From: Ophioceras dolichostomum
Lineage: Eukaryota > Ascomycota > Sordariomycetes > Magnaporthales > Ophioceraceae
Assembly: GCA_003049485.1 (NCBI GenBank)
Contig: PYST01000024.1
Location: 3,648-67,647, forward strand
Length of the DNA stretch: 64,000 bases
Direction of reading: 5' to 3'
Shown here: one piece after another, positions 59,301-64,000 of the stretch
Layout of the letters: each line of letters begins with the position of its first letter
How positions within the stretch are numbered: position 1 is the first letter of the stretch
Made by a program: the position numbers and the translations under genes
Notes under the pieces: model-generated
Seen by the model: only the letters and a program-made list of their open reading frames with translations
What the model was told of the DNA's origin: nothing
Databases searched by the model: none

Positions 59301-59579
59301 GAGCGTGATGGTGTGGCTGGGTACTGCCTTCTGGCCCCAGACATATGAGAGCACCGTAAAGGTAGGCCACTCATCGAGGTTCACGATCCGGACGCGGCCC
59401 GTGAGCGGCGGGTCTCCTTCGTCTGGAGTCGCCGCATTCACTACTTGAGACTGCTCCGCCCCTCGTGGGGGCAGCGGCGACAGGTCCAGCAGACGCACCG
59501 ATTTGGGGGCATGGGCGGGCAGGGGGTGATCGGCGTAGAATCGATGCACCGGCGACGGTGTCTGAGTCTGCTCTGCCAT
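56383..59579 (-). CDS. Heterokaryon incompatibility (HET) domain protein with membrane helices
   Basis: Model join(59579..58841, 58757..56383), 1037 aa; the intron has a CTAAC branch site and joins in phase. HET-domain proteins trigger cell death after fusion of genetically different hyphae; the domain is distantly related to TIR. Its three conserved blocks are present: FTVLSYVWG (about 74-82), IWVDAICINQDD (about 157-168) with IYSWAETTYVWLGDG (about 182-196), and RGWIFRAWTFQELIL after the intron. Between blocks 1 and 2 is a Gly-Asp repeat (about 98-108) from a GCCATC hexanucleotide. The middle has two or three hydrophobic helices (LGFVLAVMVVICSIIIPIV; FGFGFSVPFSFLMGLSLVRI), so the protein is probably membrane-bound. 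The C-terminal part resembles the DCYLPHDRAFALEG region common in HET proteins. No NACHT or WD repeats. ATG 59579 is the first in-frame ATG. Confidence 0.92.
59259..59282. repeat. GCCATC hexanucleotide repeat inside the HET domain
   Basis: Four perfect GCCATC units plus degenerate flanking units encode the alternating Gly-Asp run between the first two conserved blocks of the HET domain. Confidence 0.85.
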
Positions 59580-62500
59580 CTCTCCTTCGGCTGGAGGCAG
59601 CACTAAGAAACGAGGCTGAGCTGCTGATGTTGCTTGATGACGGGTGGACCATCAAAAATTGGACCGACAGACGACATGAATAAAGAGAACCCGGCAAGGA
59701 AGAAAGAGAGAGAGAGAGAGAGAGAAAAAAAGAGGATTCGAAATGGAACAACATATAAGAGGCGAACAATGGGAGGAAAATGGGGTGGTCGGATCGCAGG
59801 GCATCAAAGAGGAATGCCAAATGGCCCCCAGAGGCACCTCCTCTTCGGGACCGAAGAGACCTTGACAATCCGTCATGTTGCCTGGCCTGGCAGCCTGTCA
59901 CTGCAACGCTAGGTGCTCTCACGAATCCAGTCAAGTTTCAGCGTTGGAAGGATTTTGACGTGGTCGGAAACACGCAGCCTCATTGGGGACGAGGTCGCAT
60001 TGCATTTTATCGCATGGGAACAAAGAGGGGTCGGGGTACATCTGGAGAGAAACGGAGCTCCTGTCTATCAGTGAGTGAGACCTTCAGACGTGACTGGGGA
60101 TCAATGCGAAAGAGATCACGAATTAAAGGGGGGAGGGTTGCTATGATGGTAGGAACGAGATATAATAAGCACGAACACCAACCTAGGAGGAACATTCTAA
60201 ATCGCGACGGAAAATCGATGCTGAGGGAGTGTAAAGGGAGGTAGACGACGTTGAGAGATCGGGGGTCCTAAACCGCCAGAGCCTTGCCTAGACTGGAGGC
60301 AGTGAAGGAATTGATGTGATTGGTTTGCACAGCTGCTGGGGTTCCGTGGTGTCACCCACCCACCGGATCCTGGAGCTCATCATCACTCTCTCAATTTATG
60401 TAGTTACTTCTTTTTCTTTTTCCTCTTGTTTTTTCTCTTTCTTTTTCCTCTTGTTTTTTCTCTTTCTTTTTCCTCTTGTTTTTTCTCTTTCTTTTTCTTC
60501 TTGTTTTTTCTCTTTCTTCTTCTTCTTGTTTTTTTCTCTTTCTTCTTCTTCTTGTTCTTGTTATTTCTCTTTCTTCTTCTTCTTGTTCTTGTTATTTCTC
60601 TTTCTTCTTCTTGCTTTTCTGTTTCTTTAGTTTTACCTATTTTAATCTATCAAATTGAGCCTCGAGGTCGATCCCTAATATCACAGGTGCAACATAAATT
60701 GTCTTTCAGTGTGCAAAACCAGTGACACGGATATCCCTTACCTTGCTGCAAGGTATACAGACAGTTCCGACAAGCAAGCAACGGCCCGCGATTTTGGGCT
60801 TCTTCCTTCCCCTCGCTCGCCGTGATTGTGTATGCCGGTGCCCATCCGGCTGGCACCACTGAGACCTGCCAAGATATCTGATGTTTTGTCGAAGGCAGCT
60901 GCGCCATGGGCGCCGCGAGCAAGGCGGACAGACCGCCTCTCAAGCAGCCTTCTGCTCTAGGTATCTACCTACCTGGACACCGGGAAATGGATTCGCTGAT
61001 GTTTATCTCGAATGACAGGAGCATTCAGAAATCTTCCGAGCTTGAGGAGGCAAAGCTCTGGTAGTGCGAAGTCAAGAACGTGAGGAAGGTTCGACGGAGA
61101 GCGACTTGAATATTGGTCAAGAAAATTTTTCATGGGTATCACAAGCTCGACTTTCATTCCATGGTCCGGCGGAAGACTTCCTCCGGGCCCGTAAATTCCT
61201 CACATTGCGATGTGTTTTGAGGCCATCACGTCGGCATCACTCTGGAAAGATGACTCGGTACCAGAGAAAAAATCTTCTATAAATTGCCCCAATGGTCTGA
61301 TTGGGGCATATCTGTTCCCCCGAGTCTAGGTCCATCTCTGTTTTCAAAGGTAGGTAGGTACCTAGTCGATATCGCTCTAAGTGAAGGAAAAGCAATATGA
61401 CTAGCGCAGACAGAGTGCCGCGGTCTGGCACTTGCCATGCAAGGATCTTCCAGGGACGGGGTGATAAGGGGTTCAGACCCCCTCAAGCCCCCTGAAAAAG
61501 AGGGAGGAGATTCGTTCGGACTTCCAGTTTCCCGGATTCACAATGAACAATGAACCCTGGATGATTAGATAGATCGAGCTGGGCTTCGCCCACTCGGCCT
61601 AGCAAATCGAGATCGCGAAGCCTGTATGTATCTCTGGCCCCCATAGCCGAAGGCCAGAACAGAAACAGAGAAGAGTAGGGGGGATGTCCGCGATCCCTCT
61701 CCGAGCTTGCCGACGACGACCTCACCTGGTGGTGGATGTGAGATGTTGACTGTGGGTGAAGAGATTGGGGCGGCAAATGCTGGGGTCCCGGTGACCAACC
61801 TAACCCTCGTCATAACACCCACAAACCTGGTAAGCTAGACGCTAGTGCCTATTTTAGAGTTAAAGTGCCAAAATGCACAGCCGATGATTAGAGTTGTTGG
61901 CCGAAAAGGGCATGCGACCACGTGGCCTCAGGAAGTCTATTCGATTTTGCCCAGCGAGCCAGTCAAACAGCTGCTGTGACAGGCGGTGGCGGCCGAGGAG
62001 AACGGGCTTCGTTGTTGCAATGGTGGGACGAACCGGTGGACGCGTGGTGAGGGAGGCAGGAGGCTTAGGGAGAAAAAAAAAAGACGATTCTTCTTAGCTG
62101 ACGGTTCTTTCGCCACCGCTTGCGCTGGTGAGACCGCCTCTCCATCCCGCCATGCCGCTGGAGGCGCTGGGAAAAGCATGGCATGACTGTGAATGTGAAA
62201 GGGGAGAGAGTGGCTTAACGGCCGGCCAAAAAGCGGGTGGATACTAGTCACAGGTAGGCTCAGCTCGACGGGCTTAGGGTGAACGCAAACACAACCACCA
62301 ACGCCGGTGGCGTTTGCTTTCTCATATAGTAGGTAGGTATGTTGGATGTACAACGAACGGGAGAGAAGATACTCTCCTTTTGTTCGTACTAGGATTCTTG
62401 TATGTACGTATGCGGACGTAGGTCGGTGGGTAAGTACCCGTAGATATGTGAAAACCAATGAACGGACAGGGGGTTTCGTATTGCAGTCGATAGTCTGGAG

Positions 62501-64000
62501 GAACGCACAGATCGAGACTGGAGGTTTGAGGCTCCATTGGCTGGATGCGGTGATGGAAGGATGGTCGGCCATCAATCAACTGGCAAATGCCAAGACGTGT
62601 GCGGGTGGGTGCTCTCAGAGTGGGGCGGTTATCGGAGCTATGTTTTCAGGGAAACGGGAGAATGGGCCCAGGCCACCTTGTCTACTCGTTCGAAGACCCC
62701 CGCCCATGCTGGACCGTGGCTACGGGTCTGGAGGAGGAGGGCCAGGGGGGAAAGGGGGGGCAAGAGGGGGATTTCTCATATGGTGACGGGAATCTGGTGA
62801 GTTGGTAAGTGGCGTTATTGTCTTCGGCTCCGAAAATCTATGGAGACAGCTACCTAGGAGGTAGGCAGGTTCCTCTTAACTTCCAGATTGACAGCTGACG
62901 GCCGTAGAATGAGAGAGGGAGCTTCCTTGCGTTTTGGGATCGCCGGATCACCTATTCTGAATGCCCCCCCATCTTGACCAACGTACGTATGGACCACAGG
63001 TACATACAGACAAACGTACGGCCGACGGCCGTCGCGTCCGCAACTCGAGCAGCATGCGCGGCACAGGTCATGCAGGCAGGACGTGCAGCTGGGGGGTCAG
63101 CAACTCGGAATCCGTGCTGTCGCCTTTTCCCTGATGCGCGCCGCGGTCAGAGCCGCCAATGAGCGGTGCGCCCGCCTGTTGCAAAGCTCGTCTGACAGCT
63201 TAGAGACGAGGGGGGTTCAGTCCAATCAGGAGTGTGCCTCATGTACGGTGTCTTGCGTCGTCCATAGGATGGAATCGCTCACTCACACACACACACTTTC
63301 TCTCTCTCTCCTCTCTACTTCCTTGGCCCCTCTTTGTTATGTGTTATAGAAAGCGGAAAAGACACCTAAGGCAGGTTGTGCATAGGCAAGCAGGTACAAG
63401 GCTCTCATCCGTCGTCCATGGCCCGCCTGGACAGAGCTTTTACGCCCAGACATCTGGTCCCCTTCCTCGCAGGCTTGCAACGTTGGCACTGGAGTGGATA
63501 TCGACGGCGGGGTTTTTCTGTCGCCGCTCGAACCTCACAGTGATCTATCCGCCGCGCCGCGGCCCCGCTCCGTTGTGGGTATTGATCCCTCTGTTACCCG
63601 CAGACCAGCACAGGAGTGGTGGGAGGCGCATGTATAGCTCGTACTGCTGTGAGGTGACAACGAGAGGCACGGGAATGGATGCGAGGAGACTGATACCTAC
63701 CTAAGCACCTCAAGAATACATGTGAGTGGACAGTGGTTGATCCCAACGATCATTGTACACGTTCCAGAGTACCTTTGGAGCGGTGCGCTTCCCGGCTGTT
63801 GGCGTCTGGCGGCAAGCAATTGGCCCTATTCTGCATGTTCATGTCTCATTGCGCACGCACGCACTGCACTTGCGCGCCCGCTTCTCGACATTGAACCCCC
63901 CCGGACTTCCTTCCTGGCGGGGCTCGTTTTAGCGGGTTTGGCCCAATCCGACCAGAGAGGATCCCTCGCGGAAGCGAGCCTCTGCAGCCTGACTCGTCCG
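59580..64000. other. Intergenic to window end, no gene supported
   Basis: About 4.4 kb. It begins with the 5' flank of the HET gene, including a GA dinucleotide run (59707-59725). Open frames at 59780-60244, 61937-62575 and 63234-63704 show no domain or coherent splice structure. Copies of the TAGGTAGGTA word lie near 61349-61364, 62329-62339 and 63691-63702. A partial gene could extend beyond the right edge, but none is recognisable. Confidence 0.5.
60408..60625. repeat. 25-bp pyrimidine minisatellite
   Basis: The word TCCTCTTGTTTTTTCTCTTT recurs with a period of 25 bp (starts at 60421, 60446, 60471, then TCTTCTTG at 60496). The copies diverge to the right into CTTCTTCTTGTTCTTGTTATT units. 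The + strand has almost no purines except G and a few A. Because the unit has no stop in any + frame, long Phe/Leu/Ser frames arise that should not be called genes. Confidence 0.9.

Noticed and set aside
60316..60630. 104-codon Phe/Leu-rich frame resembling a membrane protein
   Set aside because: Entirely a product of the 25-bp pyrimidine repeat, open in all + frames.

Overview
The window reads as nuclear DNA of a filamentous ascomycete, most likely a Sordariomycete. Genes are split by short introns (mostly 40-130 nt) with GTRNGY donors, CTNAY branch sites and YAG acceptors. Coding exons are GC-rich, and intergenic DNA is full of CT/GA tracts and microsatellites. The gene set is typical of Pezizomycotina: a homeobox regulator, a HET-domain protein, a two-LysM secreted protein, a fungal sulfotransferase-like protein, and Tof1. 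I see no rRNA, no convincing tRNA, no CRISPR array and no intact transposon.

Layout. 1.3-4.0 kb (-): four-exon homeobox transcription factor resembling the conidiation regulator Htf1/Hox2. 4.0-24.7 kb: about 20.6 kb with no supportable coding gene. Its + strand is purine-rich up to about 9 kb and pyrimidine-rich from about 9-10 kb onward. 24.7-25.9 kb (-): mitochondrial 3-hydroxyacyl-CoA dehydrogenase. It is divergent from TOF1 (26.3-30.4 kb, +), and the 414-bp promoter they share carries a FarA-type CCTCGG site and an inverted CCAAT on the dehydrogenase side, and two MluI cell-cycle boxes nearer TOF1. 31.1-34.2 kb (-): unrecognised protein in one 1042-codon frame broken only by two UAG codons. 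36.2-37.1 kb (+): sulfotransferase-like protein with a C-terminal membrane helix. 37.7-39.0 kb (-): two-LysM secreted protein in eight exons, one of only 15 nt. 42.0-43.4 kb (-): protein with a three-helix membrane C-terminus like DUF6594. 47.9-50.1 kb (+): APC/C TPR subunit Cut9/Cdc16 (APC6). 51.2-52.5 kb (+): phosphopantothenate-cysteine ligase. 52.9-54.6 kb (-): amidase-signature protein. 56.4-59.6 kb (-): HET-domain protein with membrane helices. 59.6-64.0 kb: no supportable gene, but a 25-bp pyrimidine minisatellite.

No biosynthetic cluster or operon-like logic is evident; the genes are mostly independent. The linked pieces are the divergent dehydrogenase/TOF1 pair, the tail-to-tail TOF1/unknown pair, and a short dispersed word (TAGGTAGGTACC and its complement) that recurs almost only between genes. 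All exon models were built by eye from splice consensus, reading-frame phase and family motifs. They are consistent in phase, but transcript data were not available.
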